A DNA stretch of 64,000 bases, taken from Beta vulgaris subsp. vulgaris. Taxonomy: Eukaryota > Streptophyta > Magnoliopsida > Caryophyllales > Amaranthaceae. Shown piece by piece: positions 20,401 to 31,939 of the stretch. The stretch lies in contig NC_079210.1 of assembly GCF_026745355.1 (NCBI RefSeq), positions 23,784,268 to 23,848,267 on the forward strand, in the 5' to 3' direction. Numbering within the stretch: the stretch's first letter is position 1; every line of letters starts with the position of its first letter. Under the pieces are notes generated by a model. The model did not search any database, had not been told where the DNA came from, and was given only the letters and a program-made list of their open reading frames with translations. Both the position numbers and the translations under genes were made by a program.

Positions 20401-23400
20401 TCTGGTGTCACTTCTAGTCAAAATGTGAATATTTGGTTGGGCCTATGTCTTGTATGTCATGGTAGATGTCCATTTTATGCTTGAAAATTCTGTAATACAT
20501 GAAAGAAAATAGTAAAAGAATAACGTGGTACTTTCAACTTCATGTAATTTAGCTCGTCTCGGAAAACGTGTGCATGCTTTAATATCCATTTTGATTATGC
20601 TATTTTTTTTTTTTGGAAATTTAGTTGTTGCAGTTGACTAGTATCTGTTAGGGGTTAGCGTTCATAATCTATGTTTGAAGTATGGCAAAAATAGTTGTTT
20701 GAATCGAAAAAGATAATAAAGTGCATGTTTAATCATGAAATGTAATGTTCCATATGTTTTTTAAATAAGTTTAACACTTAAATTGGATTTTCACATAGCC
20801 CTGACACTTACCCTTTTTTGTTATATGGTTCAGAATTTCATTTTACATTATTTGGGTTTGTTTTGTCTCTTTCTTTCTCCTATTACATGGGTTCATATTT
20901 TTTCTATGTATCTATATCTTCATTCTTATTATGGTTCAAAGAAAAGTTGAAAGCTTATTGTTTAACATAGGTAGTACAACAATTTGATTAATTAGTTTGA
21001 TAGTTAGAATTAATGTTCAGGAAATTAAACTTACACATAATATGCTATACACGAAATTCCTAACTTAGTTGGATACTACCTCTGTATTTTTTTAGTTGCA
21101 CCATTTGCTTTTTCACATTTGCCGAGACGATTCTTTGAACGTTAATATCTCTTATTCGGTATAAGTAAAAATTATAAAAATTTAATATTTGGAATCCTCG
21201 CATTGAGATGAATCTAACAAGACCCCACTTGACTATATTTTTTCTTATATAATAATGTGAGATACCTTAACAAAGTTGGCTGATGAATAGTGTCACAAAA
21301 CCAAATGGTGCAACTAAAAAAGTACGGAGGTAGTATTGTTTAGGATCTATTAACTAATTTCACTAGTACCACCAATAATCAGCAGTGGTGAAAGCTGAAT
21401 GGGCAGCAGAATTCTAGATTAACTAATTTCACTAGTACCACCAATAATCAACAGAATTCTAGAAAGTTTCTTCCATTTCAGGGGACTTATCGACCTTTCC
21501 TTTTTAAGGAGGTGCAAATTTGCAACTCAATTTATATTTGGTGCTTTTCATTTTGTATCATTACCATTAGAGAAGCTTTTTCAAATTAGAGTGCTTGTTA
21601 GCAGTAGCAGGTGAATGTAATGGGAATATTTATTAAGAAAGAAGAAAGAATTTTTTTTTTTTCAAAGTGTTGCCTTGCACCGGTATTCCGCACATGAAAT
21701 GCTAATACTTAAAGCTTTCCCCAATCTCTACCCACTATTAGAACCACTACGTGCCAAACACTAATTTTTTTTCTTCAAAGTAGCATTTTGACCCAGTCTA
21801 ACCTATACCTGCTACCTAAAAATTTGGTATCAAACAAAGCTAAAAAACTAGAGAAGTTTTGATGCCAAAACTAGCAGTAGCATTTACCACGTTTGTTATG
21901 AATATGTTTGCTTCCAAGCCTGCATTGCTGGTATTGCTTTGTAAACAAACTTCTGGAGTAAATACACCAAGATGCCAGAGAAACCGAACTAGGAAGAAGG
22001 GAAGTCTTGCTGAGAGAGGGATTAATATCTTGTTAGTATTTGTGCTCTACTAAGTCATTCAGGCAATTACATATATTGAAAGCTCTTTAATCTCCAGGCC
22101 TTGATTATAGGTACTTGTTACATTCTTATTTTGTGTGGTTTGATGTTCTTATGCGTGCCTGTCCAACTCCAAACTAGTCAACCATTCTATTTCTTTAGCT
22201 GTTTGCCTGTTATGTCTCTCCATTTATAGTCTTTATTAGAGGTGTTGGGTCAATGGGTGGAGTTCAGATTTGGTTTGGGTCAATTTTTATCCTGCTCAAA
22301 ACAGTTTCCGAATAATGTAGAAGTCAATATGAATATAAAATATGAGAATTCTGTGTTATTTTGGTTCAGTTCAGGTAGGGTTCGGAATCCATCAAAATAT
22401 CAGGTCAGATTATCGGGGTGGGTTAGAACTTAGAGTCTGTCAGCTCTTTATATCATGCAATACATCAGATAACAAATCTTTGTCTGTCATTTCAATTCCA
22501 GGTTCACAGATCAGTCCAGATACTTAGGGACAAGCAAGAATTAGCCGAAACTCAAAAAGAACTTGCTAAACTTCAGCTTGCGCAGAAAGAGTCCTCGTCA
22601 GCATCTCCAGATGAGAGAGCTACGGTATCTGCCTCCGAGCAAAAGAAAAATGATGATGTATCAGATACTCCTAACACCCAATTGGCTCTGGCCTTGCCTA
22701 GTCAAATCACCCAACAACCTTCTCACCCTACTGTGCAGCAGCAATCTGTTGCCCCCCCACAACCTTCATCACAGACTCATAGCCAGATGCAGCCTTATTA
22801 CTTGCCTTCTAATCAGTTACCAAACCCTCAAGTGCAATCACATCCTTCATATCTTGCAGCTGATGGCCAGTATCGAGTGCCACAGATACCACAAGCCCCT
22901 CAACCATCCCAAACTCAGGTGAATCAGACTCCACAGACCCAACAATTCTCTCAGTATCAACAGTGGCCCCAACAACCTCCACAGCAACCAACAGTACAAC
23001 CACCCCAGCAACAACCAATACAACACTCCCAGCAACAACCAATTCAACCACAGACTCAGATCAGAGCTCCAACTCCCCAGTCAAATATCTATCCTCCATA
23101 CATGATGACTAGTCAACCTGCCAATTCGCCTCCAGAGACAATACCAAGCAGCATGTCGATGCAGATGCCATTTCCAGGAATGCCACAATCAGGAGTGAGC
23201 CGTCCAGAAGGAATGCCTTATGGGTATGGTGGGCCCAGTAGACCTGCTCAACCACAGCCTTCTCCTCCACATATGAAGGGTGGTTTCCCATCTCAGCCAG
23301 GTGATGGATATGCTACTGGTGGATCCCACCCACCAGTCTCTTCTGCAGGGTCATACATGCTATATGACAATGAAGGAGGCCGGTCTCATCACTCTCTTCA

Positions 23401-23686
23401 AACTCACTACTCTCAGGGTGTCTATCCTCCAGCTAATCCTTCACTTCCAAACCTGCCAGCCCCAGGCAGTAGCAGTCATATGGTTCGTAACCCTGGCCCC
23501 CAACAATATGTGCGCAATCATCCTTACAACGAGCTCATTGATAAACTGGTGAGCATGGGTTACAGGAGTGATCATGTTGTGAGTGTGATTCAAAGGCTGG
23601 AGGAAAGTGGGTTAGCTGTGGATTTCAATGCTGTGCTTGACAGGTTGAATGGGCACTCCTCAGGGAGTTCTCAACGAAGCTGGTAA
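17498..23686 (+). CDS. DUF1421 / UBA-like Q- and P-rich protein, three exons
   Basis: Exons: 17498-17646, 20004-20294 and 22502-23686, with GT..AG borders (GTATTT, GTAAGT; GAGCAG, TTCCAG). Exon 1 opens MASGSSGRPSSGSKGFDF, then the family motif YDILCSYEDFANQES, which is only reached after a one-base frameshift near 17552. Exon 2 gives a coiled-coil-like segment (VERTMKKYADNLMRFLEGI, LSQLELYCYNLDKSIGEM). Exon 3 continues the helix (RDKQELAETQKELAKLQ), then a long Q/P/S/H-rich low-complexity part, and ends with the DUF1421 UBA-like fold (YNELIDKLVSMGYRSDHVV, VIQRLEESGLAVDFNAVLD). About 541 residues, normal for the family. UBA-like folds bind ubiquitin or proteins, but no precise role is known to me. 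The frameshift would give a truncated protein if real. Confidence 0.88.
18948..19763 (-). repeat. Probable solo LTR in intron 1 of the DUF1421 gene
   Basis: A roughly 816-bp block starting TGTTGGTATAAA and ending CCAATACA, flanked by ATGAT and ATGTT (near-perfect 5-bp duplication). On the minus strand it has a strong TATA box CTCTATAAATAGAGG (about 19452-19466) followed by CA-rich leader sequence, which is typical of an LTR promoter. No internal retrotransposon sequence is present. Boundaries are inferred. Confidence 0.55.
21076..21333. mobile_element. Stowaway MITE in intron 2 (258 bp)
   Basis: Ends CTACCTCTGTATTTTTTTAG and its counterpart CTAAAAAAGTACGGAGGTAG form terminal inverted repeats that extend inward through GTTGCACCATTTG. 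It is flanked by TA on both sides (21074-21075, 21334-21335), the Tc1/mariner target duplication. The interior is AT-rich with no coding. CTCCCTCCGT-type termini are characteristic of Stowaway. Confidence 0.88.
21350..21454 (+). repeat. Short tandem duplication in intron 2
   Basis: TTAACTAATTTCACTAGTAC and the following ACCAATAATCARCAG occur at 21350 and again at 21419, a 69-bp period with one or two differences. The second unit is followed by AATTCTAG, also present just before it. Confidence 0.8.
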
Positions 23687-23759
23687 TAAGAATATCAATC
23701 TTGGTCTTGTGCAGCTGCATCTATTATCAATTGCAGTTGTATTCTCTATCCATGTTTAT

Positions 23760-23765
23760 AATAAA
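23760..23765 (+). terminator. Poly(A) signal of the DUF1421 gene
   Basis: AATAAA 74 bp after the stop codon, in a T-rich 3' region (TTGTATTCTCTATCC upstream). Confidence 0.55.
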
Positions 23766-24216
23766 GTCTAATATGATATGCACGGTATTTGGTTGCATTT
23801 GGATTTAGAAGTCCAAGATCATTGTATATTTGTGACCTAGTTCCAGACTGCTTGAAGGATTGTGACAGTCTTACTATTTTATTATGTGAGATTGTCTTTT
23901 TAAATTCTGCTTGTAGCTCGTTAAATCATCAATTTGGATTTTCTCCTTTGTGTTGCTTGATTTCTATGAATATGTATCAACCTGCCATCTTATCTGTTTG
24001 ATTAATGATTCAAGGGCTCTCCTTTGTGCTGATATTGTGTTCCAGTGAACTTTCTTCAAAGCGAGATAATATCCTTATACTAGTTATTTGATCTTTTGCT
24101 GAAGCACGAGAATGTGAGGTTTATTCTACAAATCACACAACTATGTACTTGTGATACAACTATGTATTTGTGATGTAATAAATCAATAAAGAGAAGAAAA
24201 TATGCACTAGGACGTA
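23766..24216. other. Intergenic, nothing recognised
   Basis: AT-rich sequence without coding signal. A short imperfect tandem copy ACTATGTACTTGTGATACA / ACTATGTATTTGTGATGTA lies at 24139-24176. Confidence 0.4.
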
Positions 24217-24344
24217 ACTAACAATTCGTTGGTGAACCAAGTTAAATTTGTATATTATTTATTGTTTTTTGCATTCATTATTTGTTCTTTCTCACATTCG
24301 TTATAACAAAGGGCATCTTGTCATATGTGTTCGAGTAGGGAGTG

Positions 24345-24640
24345 GTTTGTGAACTACAAACAGGTTGATGGAAGTGATGTTAATATGGCCAACGGTGAAG
24401 TCTGTAAGACAGTTGGTATAGGGTGCATCAGAATTAGGGCATGCGATGGCAAAATTTGTATTTTGAACAATGTTAGGCACGTTCCATAGGTTACGAAGAA
24501 TTTGATTTCACTTAGTATGTTAGACAACAAATGGTTCAGTTTCAAAGGTGAAGGTGGATTGTTGTATGTCTACAAGGGTTCAAATATAATTTTGAAAGGT
24601 GTTAAACGGGAGACATTGCATGTGTTGCAAGGGTCTAAGT
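24345..24640 (+). pseudogene. Copia pre-integrase (gag_pre-integrs) fragment
   Basis: The plus strand reads KQVDGSDVNMANGEVCKTVG, IGCIRIRACDGK, LNNVRHVP, a stop, then VTKNLISLSMLDNKWFSFKG, EGGLLYVYKGSNIILKGVKR. This is the region after the Copia aspartic protease leading to the integrase zinc finger. One nonsense codon (TAG near 24489) interrupts it. It marks the truncated element as Copia on the plus strand. Confidence 0.75.
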
Positions 24641-25211
24641 TATCTGAGTCTGGGGTTGTCATGTTGTTTGTGGTAGTGTTGAGAAACAGGTGGAGCACAG
24701 AGATTGCAGTGGTGGTTCACATCAGGGAGAAGTCCGTCAACACTCACAATTTGAATATTAAATTCCGTGTTCGTCGTCGTTAAAATCAGGTCAGTCAAAT
24801 TTGACTCTTGGTCGGCATGTAATCTTTGGTAACTCTCCCCAAAGGGACGGTTGTGAAGACATAGTGGGTTTTGTACTATCTGTCGGAGGGGTGGATATAT
24901 CTGAGCCGTCCAAGGAAGGTGTTGCTCGTGCTAGGAAAGAGTATAAGCAAGCCATCTGTTCGAATCTAGTTCTACAGGGGTTGCTTGGACTTACAAACTA
25001 TTTGAAGCTGTTAATTGCCCTTTAGGGGAAAGTCTGGGGCCCTTAGGGGCTAATCTGGTGTCTTTCAGGGACAAATCTGGTTCAATTATCTTTTGGGGTA
25101 AACCTGGTTGTAGGGAGAATCTAGGCGTTGTGATCAATGCATCTCGTAATTTGTTCATTTGTTATAGGGTTATCTCGTTCGTTTGAGAGGATTCAAGTCA
25201 AGGTGGAGATT

Positions 25212-25628
25212 TGTAAGATCTGTGTCTTGAATCCGGTGAAGCGTGGAGCAAAATGGTGAGACTGTGAGCTCGCTCGGTTAGCCGGGCAGTGGGGCACCTA
25301 GCTTCGTGCTGATTTTGGCTTCTGCGCTCGATCGGGCGGTGTCTCACGCGACCGAGCGATTTTGGCCTCGTCGACCGGGCGAGCGTGATTTTGTCGCGGG
25401 TTTGACTATTTCGAATCGGGTTACAAATAGGCTTTTAACCTAATTCGTTGTTATGTCGATTAGTTCATTAATCATATTTATAATTCTGGTTTTCCTCAAG
25501 AGCAATAAAACTTTTCTCTCTCTACCCGTGTATGTAGCTAACAATCCGTTGGTGAACTACGTTAAATTTGTGTGTTCTTTATTGTTTTCTGCATTCATTA
25601 TTTGTTCTTTCTCACATCCGTTATAACA
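25212..25628 (+). repeat. 3' LTR of the truncated Copia (417 bp)
   Basis: TGTAAGATC start after the polypurine tract, TTATAACA end. It has an unusually GC-rich stretch (25255-25400, with repeated CGAGCG / GACCGAGCG / GACCGGGCG words) in an otherwise AT-rich region. Confidence 0.7.
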
Positions 25629-25635
25629 ATAACTC

Positions 25636-26160
25636 TTTGAACACTTGGATATTCATCTCTGAAAACTCTTTCAATTCTATGAATCCAAACGCTCCAAAAT
25701 GTAAAAATGAGTTTTTCATTCTATCACTTTACAGCCTATCCTCGCTAGAAAGTAGCAGGATATAGTTGATAAGCCACTCAGAATGAGATGAAGGGTTATC
25801 ATGTTGAGTTTGAATATCAATATGAAAGTGTTGCCAAACACCCCGTGCTATTGGACATAACAGGAACAAGTGTTTAAAAGTTTCTATAGTTGTTTTGCAA
25901 ACATCTCAATAGGAAGAATCAGAATTGTTCCTTAAATGAAGCCGATCTCTTGTTGGTAGACGATCATAAAATAGTCTCCAAATGAAAAATTTCCACTTGG
26001 GAAACCTTGGGAGATGCCATAAGATCTTAAAGACTTTTCCTGAAATTAAATCTTGAGGAAGAGAAGCATCTTGTTGATGGTTGATAAGAAAATCATAGGC
26101 TGATTTTGACGTGAATTTACCCGACAAATTAGCAGACCAAAACATAAAATCGTTAGTTGG
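25636..26160 (-). pseudogene. LINE (non-LTR retrotransposon) 3' coding fragment, zf-RVT domain
   Basis: The minus strand from 26145 reads MFWSANLSGKFTSKSAYDFL, VFKILWHLPRFPKWKFFIWR, LFYDRLPTRDRLHLRNNSDS, then after a stop TIETFKHLFLLCPIARGVW. This is the zinc-binding reverse transcriptase domain (PF13966) found at the C-terminus of plant LINE ORF2: W..S G.FS..S.Y, P.K..F.WR, LPT...L..R, E...HLF..CP.A...W. Endonuclease and RT are absent, so it is a 5'-truncated or rearranged copy, with at least two stops. Confidence 0.82.
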
Positions 26161-26170
26161 GTTAAGGGTT

Positions 26171-26806
26171 CATTCCATGGAAATAATATCTCGCGCATCA
26201 TTATGGGAGAAAAAAGCACAAACCCTCTCTAACTTTATTCTTCATTTATCCTTTCATTTACTTTGCTAAATTGTTTTGTCAATTTCATATTTAAGATCTT
26301 GCAATAGTTATTAATCTCTCAAAAACCCCAGAAATAAATTTAGCGCATTGTAATTAGCGGATTAACCTTTGATTAATCTTACTTCCTTGTGGATTCGACC
26401 CTATATACTTACTTTATATTGGGCAATTTAGGTTATATTTGAGGAGTTTACAACGAGCCCGTCATATACTTTTTAGAATTTTCTTTTCTCTCTATTTTTT
26501 TTGAACAAAAATATGATTTACTAAAATATGATTTTCTTTTTTACTAATTTCGAATTTTTTTTCATTTAAATCTTAAAAATGGAAATAGCAAATTCATTTA
26601 AAACAATTTCTTTTTATAAAATTGATTATTATTATAACTTTCTATAAACACAATAAAAAGTAACTTTTAAAAAGTTGGGATATTACGGGTCTCCCATCAA
26701 ATCGAAAGAATGTCAATTTGGCACTAGTTCATCTATGTACTCAATTCACCCCCTTTGTCTTGAGTACATGTAAACCTTCAATAAGTATCTTTAAAAGCAA
26801 CATCGA
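26171..26806 (+). repeat. Possible Gypsy LTR remnant; otherwise nothing recognised
   Basis: CTTGTGGATTCGACCCTATA (26389 region) followed by CTTACTTTATATTGGGCAATT resembles the U5 of large Gypsy LTRs. The rest is AT-rich, with no coding and no paired copy in the window. Confidence 0.3.
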
Positions 26807-27039
26807 TGTAACACCCGACCCACTTGGAGTTGAGTTTCGTCAACAATTCGCATCGAGGGCCACAACTGTCCTCAATAACCAACACAAACTTCCCAGGAGG
26901 TCACTCATACGTAGACTACTACCAGACAACCACGCTTAATTGTGGAGTAACTAAAGAAATGAACACCCTAAAAAAAATGCATCTTGTTGAAAAGAGTAGC
27001 CTGATAAATCTCTTTAAAAAAATCATGAGTGGTCTTACA
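26807..27039 (-). repeat. Cassandra-type TRIM, left (3') LTR with 5S rRNA-like segment
   Basis: Begins TGTAACACCCGACCC and ends TTACA. Positions 26889-26948 are the reverse complement of the promoter half of plant 5S rRNA (GTTAAGCGTGGTTG-like, then GTGACCTCCTGGGAAG on the minus strand). LTRs carrying the 5S internal promoter define the Cassandra TRIM family. The partner LTR is at 43038, beyond the Tekay insertion. Confidence 0.82.
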
Positions 27040-27040
27040 T

Positions 27041-29548
27041 TGTAATCCCCCACAATTTTAAAGAATTTTCATAAAGATATTAAAGTATTTATGTAGTTAT
27101 ATTAAAATCCAAATGAGTTTGGAAAATGATTTGAGTTTTAAATAGGGTTGACTATTTTAAAAGTCAACTAAAATATTTTTCATAGCTTAATAAAATTTGT
27201 AATTTATTTTAATTCAGCATGTTTTAATAAGAGTTTTAATTATTAAAATCATATTTGAAAAGAAAGCTTAATGGAATCGAAAGCCCAAAAGTAATAAAAA
27301 GGGAAAGGATTATTTGATGACTAAAGTCCTAATAAGCCCATCTTGATAGTCATCAAAGTTTTAATTATTGAAATCTCTTTTCCTAAGCCCAAAAGGATTA
27401 GCCTATTTAAATATCCTAAAAACCCAAATATTTTACCCTACACTCTACTTTCTCTCTCCTCCCTTGCACGTGATACTTTTCTTCCTCTCTCACCCGCCGT
27501 TTTTCTCTCTCTTCTTCCTTTGTGCGCGAGTTTCATATTTTCTCTCAAAGATTGTTTCTTCTTCGCTAAGTAACGTTTCTTGTTGAACAAGAAACGTCAC
27601 AAAACCTTGATTGAACCAAGAAAGCTGCTGCCGCCCCCCCTTGCTGCTGTCACAGCCTGCCGGCGCCCTTCCTTCCTCTTGTTTTGGTTGTTTTTCTTTT
27701 CTTCTCCTCTAAGATTCCATTAAAGTATTAGTTTTTATATTATTTTATTATTTATTAGCATGTTTATGATTTAAATTATTATTTTATATGAAAATATATT
27801 TCGGCTGTCATATATGAAAATAATAAATTTTAGATTTATTATTTTTCAGTTTTTATTATGAAAGATATAGTTTTTAGGTTTTTAATCACTAGAAACTATA
27901 TATTTAAAGTATAAATATGAGTTTTGGTTAGATATGATTTTATGTATTAAATATATTTTCAGAAGATTTATAAATTTTTATAAGTGCTGGAATTTCAGAA
28001 ATATGTATTTTAAGGGTTTTTAAATGATTTTTAATCACTAGAATAGTTGTACTATACTAGGGATTAAAAATAACGAAAGTTTAATACATAAAAACGATTT
28101 TAAAGACGTTTAAAAGGGTTTGGGACGTTTTTAAAGTTGCTGTAAATTTTTAGTTCAAGTATTTATTTTATTATTTTATTTTCTAGGCGGAGAATTCTTA
28201 GAGCTTTTAGAGCGTAAAAGTGGCCTACCGATTCGTTTACATGCACAAGGTACGTACATAGTCTACGTGCTATATGATTTAGAATCATGCTTTAGGGATG
28301 TTTTATTTATTAGTATCATGTATAGGACTTTGTTGTTCGTATATATGATTATACTGAATTGTTTTACATGTTATTTTGCCTATGTGCTACATGTAAACTA
28401 GAAGATTTATGAGTATGTTTGTATGGAAGTTTGATGCAAGCAGATAAGTCCAGTTCATGTATTAATTCGTGAGTGAATTAATGTAAGTAAGTTGAATCAT
28501 GTGTTACATAGATTCATGAGTATTATTTATTTATCTTATAAGAACGGTGGATCTTATTTGGTAAGTATGAGTTATATATATATAAAGATACAGTTTACTG
28601 TTGGCTAGGTTCAACAGGCAAGTTAGTAAAGAATAAAAGAAGTTAAAGGAGTCTTGGATGATAAGTTGTGAACACTTGTTAATTCTAAGATAAAAAGGAG
28701 TTTTATGATGTTTATGTGATTATTAGTTATATGTGTTATGTGCTTGGTTGGTGTCAACACAAGTATTAAAATGAATGCAACATAAAGTGAAACGAGAGTA
28801 GGTTATAGACTTTAGACTGGTGCACGTCTAGAGTTGGACACTAAGGGTTGGGATACATGTCCGCCGTGATATGTATTTTCCTAGGATTGGATTGATCACC
28901 TTTCCTTTTAGCTCAAAAGTTCCTCGATATCGCAGGTCAATTGGAATATGTGGTAGCTCCCATATCTCCTACTTCAGTATAGACAACTCGTCCCATAACT
29001 ATTCCATGTAAAGAAGAAATAAAAGTTTGAAGTCTAGTTCAGTAGGAGTCGTCTGCAGATTGTTATATGTTTATTATTATCTATTCCTGCAAGTTATGTT
29101 TTTGTAGTATCATGTTTAGGGTTATGTATGTCTGATATGTAGTACTCAGCTTTGCTGATTACGTGCTTGTCTGTGTTTGTGATCATGGCTTTGCCTATTG
29201 ATCCTGTGGTGATCCTTCGGGGGAGCAGAGTCAAGACATCATTGACATTACAGGTTCGATGATGCATATCATTGGGAAATCTGCAATGGAGAGGCTCTTG
29301 TGACATTAGTTTTATTTAAGTTGTTTTCTAGGAGTTTATATTTTCAGACAATAGTTTAAGTTGGTGTGTTTAATTCTGACATTGTCAGTTGGTTTCATAA
29401 GTTTTAATAAAGTTGATTTTTAATAAGTTTTCCGCTGCAAAATTCTGAGTAAGCCGAAACGTTATCACACGGGCGATAATGCTTAGGTAATTCTCTAAGG
29501 TTTATTATAAAGTTATTTCTAGAAAAAGAGGATTATCGGGGTGTTACA
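27041..29548 (+). repeat. 5' LTR of the Tekay-like element (2508 bp)
   Basis: Starts TGTAATCCCCCAC and ends CGGGGTGTTACA, followed by the primer-binding site. A TATA-like TATTTAAATATCC lies near 27401, and a C/T-rich leader (CTTTCTCTCTCCTCC) follows, so transcription probably starts near 27430. A 25-nt palindrome is at 27573. It aligns to the 3' LTR throughout, with many small indels. Confidence 0.93.
27573..27597. promoter_or_regulatory. Perfect palindrome in the Tekay LTR leader
   Basis: ACGTTTCTTGTT, one G, AACAAGAAACGT: a 12-bp stem with a one-base centre. The same 25 bases are in the 3' LTR at 40875-40899. It lies about 170 bp past the TATA-like box, so it would be in the transcribed leader. 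Confidence 0.75.
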
Positions 29549-29550
29549 AA

Positions 29551-29562
29551 ATGGTATTAGAG
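29551..29562 (+). other. Primer-binding site of the Tekay-like element
   Basis: TGGTATTAGAGC two bases after the LTR end, which is the initiator tRNA-Met complement with one C to T change. Confidence 0.85.
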
Positions 29563-29689
29563 CTTTAGGTTAGTTTAAGACTTATAGGCGCCTAACTAAC
29601 TAGCTTATTAAGTGACTTTAGTTTTTTAAGTTACCTAGCTTATTGGCTATTTGGAGGAAACCTTAGTATTGCTCCTACGTTTTATTTCA

Positions 29690-29990
29690 GAATTTTTTTT
29701 TTTGAAACACCGAAATTTTGGAAAAATTAGAGGTACGAAAATGTTGTTTTCGAAAAAAATTATGTGAGTTCGAAATTTTTTTCGAAAATTTGAGGAGTTC
29801 GGAAAAAAAAAAAAATTGTGAGTTCGAAATTTTTTCGAAAATTTGAGGAGTCCTAAAAAAAAAAAAATTTTTTTTTCGAAAACGTGCCGAGTCCGAAAAA
29901 AAAAAAAGAAATTTTTTTTTCAAGTGAACATTTTTTTTCGAGTGTCTTGGGTCCGAAATATTTTATTTCGAAGAGTTATTTTAGACACTT
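29690..29990 (+). repeat. Low-complexity TTCGAAA / poly-A repeats in the Tekay leader
   Basis: Units like GAGTTCGAAATTTTTTCGAAA and AATTTGAGGAGTYCG alternate with runs of A and T up to 12 bases. Several near-copies lie at 29767, 29818 and 29876. It reads as an imperfect tandem array, with no coding. Confidence 0.7.
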
Positions 29991-30229
29991 AAGTAATGTT
30001 ATTTATAAAAAGTGTCTGCATTATTTTTCATGCCTTTAAGGTTTATAGTATGGCATTGTAAGAATTGGTAATATAATAAGGGCATATAGGATAGAAATAT
30101 TATATAAAAACCTATTTTCTTAGAATGGAGGTTTCTTTTAACAAGAGAAATAGACCACTTTATTTAAAGGTGGTCTCTTATTACCTTCAAATATTATCAT
30201 TTTTTTTTGCTGAATAGTGGTACTTCAAT

Positions 30230-31900
30230 AGTTCAGTATTATCACAAGATTATTCACAAGTCACAACCCTTCCTTCTATTCGTATTTCCCCATCTCTCTC
30301 TCCCCATCCCCCTCCGCGCTCCCTACCACACGCCCTACCACACGCCCCACCGCCCTCCCCCTGTCATAATCGCCCTTCTCGCCGACACAGCTGCCCGTAT
30401 CTGCAACTTGCTGAATCCACCGCCAGTCACCCTTCGTGAAGTTGATATTTTGAATTTTAGGGTTTGCGATTTAAAGTAATTTTATCACATGCCCTGCAAT
30501 TAGCCTTTAATTCGGGTATTGTATCTCTTTCTATGTTAAATTCCTTAGTTTTTTTCTTCAATTTGGTTTGCAATTGTTGTATTTGTTGATTTTAATCTCA
30601 ATTTCCTTTCCTACGAAGGAGATTGAGACGAAACTACAACTCTTATTGGATTTGAGAAGAGAATAAGAGATGCTCTGATTTCATACTTCATAGTTGCCTA
30701 AGGATTCATTTTATCTAATATGAGAATTTATAGTCGATGAGTTTTGTTTACTGGCCTTTCTCTTTTATGATCCTATGAAAAATTTATCAAGCAAATATAG
30801 AAAATAAAGATCCCTAGGGAAGCGATTTTACTTGAGATTGTTTAGTGTAGTGGTGCTTTGTGTTTTTGTAATTTCATGTCATTTACTACTGGTTAATTTT
30901 TCATCATATTCAGGTTTAAAATATGTAACATAATATGATTCTTGTGGAAATCATAGCCTATATTATGGAACTATATGATTAAAGGGGACATGATCCTTTT
31001 CTTGTTGAATTTTTGGAAATGTTGTAGTTTGAGAGAATTCTATATGCTGCATATTGTCGGCTATACTGATCTTGTAAGCGCCTAATGCTGAACTAAAACT
31101 ATATAGTTGCTGCACAACTATTTTTTTAGTGTGTCACTAAAATGTATGGATCATATATGTCTCTTACATTCTCGTAGTTTGGATTCTCGTAATCTGTATA
31201 TAACATCTTTCAGGTTGCTGTTTGTAATTGAAGAAGATAACCATGCTATGCGAGCTACTAGCGAGTCATGCTCCCGTGTCTTTTTTTTAGTTTCAGAATT
31301 TCAGTTGTCACGTGATTCCTTATCCTTATAAGAGGCACTTTTCTTTGTTATTAATTATAGTTTATGTTGATCTTTCATATACATTTTTTTTTATCCTATT
31401 TGCTGTTAGTTTTTTTAATGATCCTGAAGATATTTGACCTTTCATTTGTTTTATTCTGTTCTTGTAATTATTGAGTCATTAGTATAAACTCTTTGATTTA
31501 TGTAGTTGTACTTTGAAGGGGTTTTGTAATAGCTATTGCATCTTATTCTTATGTCTTATGACAAAAATCCAAAGGGATCCTGTTGAGGCATGTCTTGATT
31601 CTATTATATATCTAGTGACTACTATAACCTGTGTATAGAGAGAATCTAATTGTAGAGGCTGAAAGATCAGTAGATGTAGAAGGCTTGTAATTGCTACTTG
31701 TTCACGAAGAATAAAAGAACTGGGCTAATTTGTAATATGTATCTTCTTAGGAAAGAAGATAACTAGGAGACATGTATGCTAATTTTTAACGTGATGTGAT
31801 AATATTTAGTGAGTTTATAAGTTTGCAGATCTTCCATGTTTGAAATCTGGGGTTGAACTCTAGTCCATGAACACCTGATATTATTTAGCGTGTAGTTGGC
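30230..31900. other. CACTA interior, unassigned
   Basis: Starts with a C-rich, leader-like stretch (CCCATCTCTCTCTCCCC, CACCGCCCTCCCCCTGTC, 30285-30365) and turns AT-rich. It looks like the 5' leader and first intron of a gene, but I find no protein I can name. Confidence 0.3.
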
Positions 31901-31939
31901 ATTATTGGTTGGATTCATATGTTGCCTAATGGGTGGCCC

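Larger units (their letters stand above)
24217..25628 (+). mobile_element. Truncated Copia element with direct terminal repeats
   Basis: CTAACAATTCGTTGGTGAAC to TTATAACA (24217-24308) recurs at 25537-25628 with about nine differences, giving LTR 3' ends on both sides. The right LTR begins TGTAAGATCTG at 25212, after the polypurine tract AAGGTGGAGATT, and is 417 bp. The left LTR is recognisable only for its last 90 bp, so its 5' part is diverged or lost. The interior (24309-25211) holds a piece of Copia protease-integrase and no RT, so the element is internally deleted. Confidence 0.7.

Noticed and set aside
22563..23552. Extra ORFs on both strands over exon 3 of the DUF1421 gene
   Set aside because: Shadow frames of the Q/P-rich coding exon; composition mirrors the real frame.
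26889..26948. 5S rRNA gene
   Set aside because: Only the promoter half resembles 5S rRNA, it is diverged, and it lies inside a TRIM LTR with a partner copy at 43154-43213; it is a Cassandra feature and not an rRNA gene.
27573..27597. Heat-shock element in the Tekay LTR
   Set aside because: The TTC and GAA words are not in the alternating nGAAnnTTCn spacing; it is better described as a palindrome.
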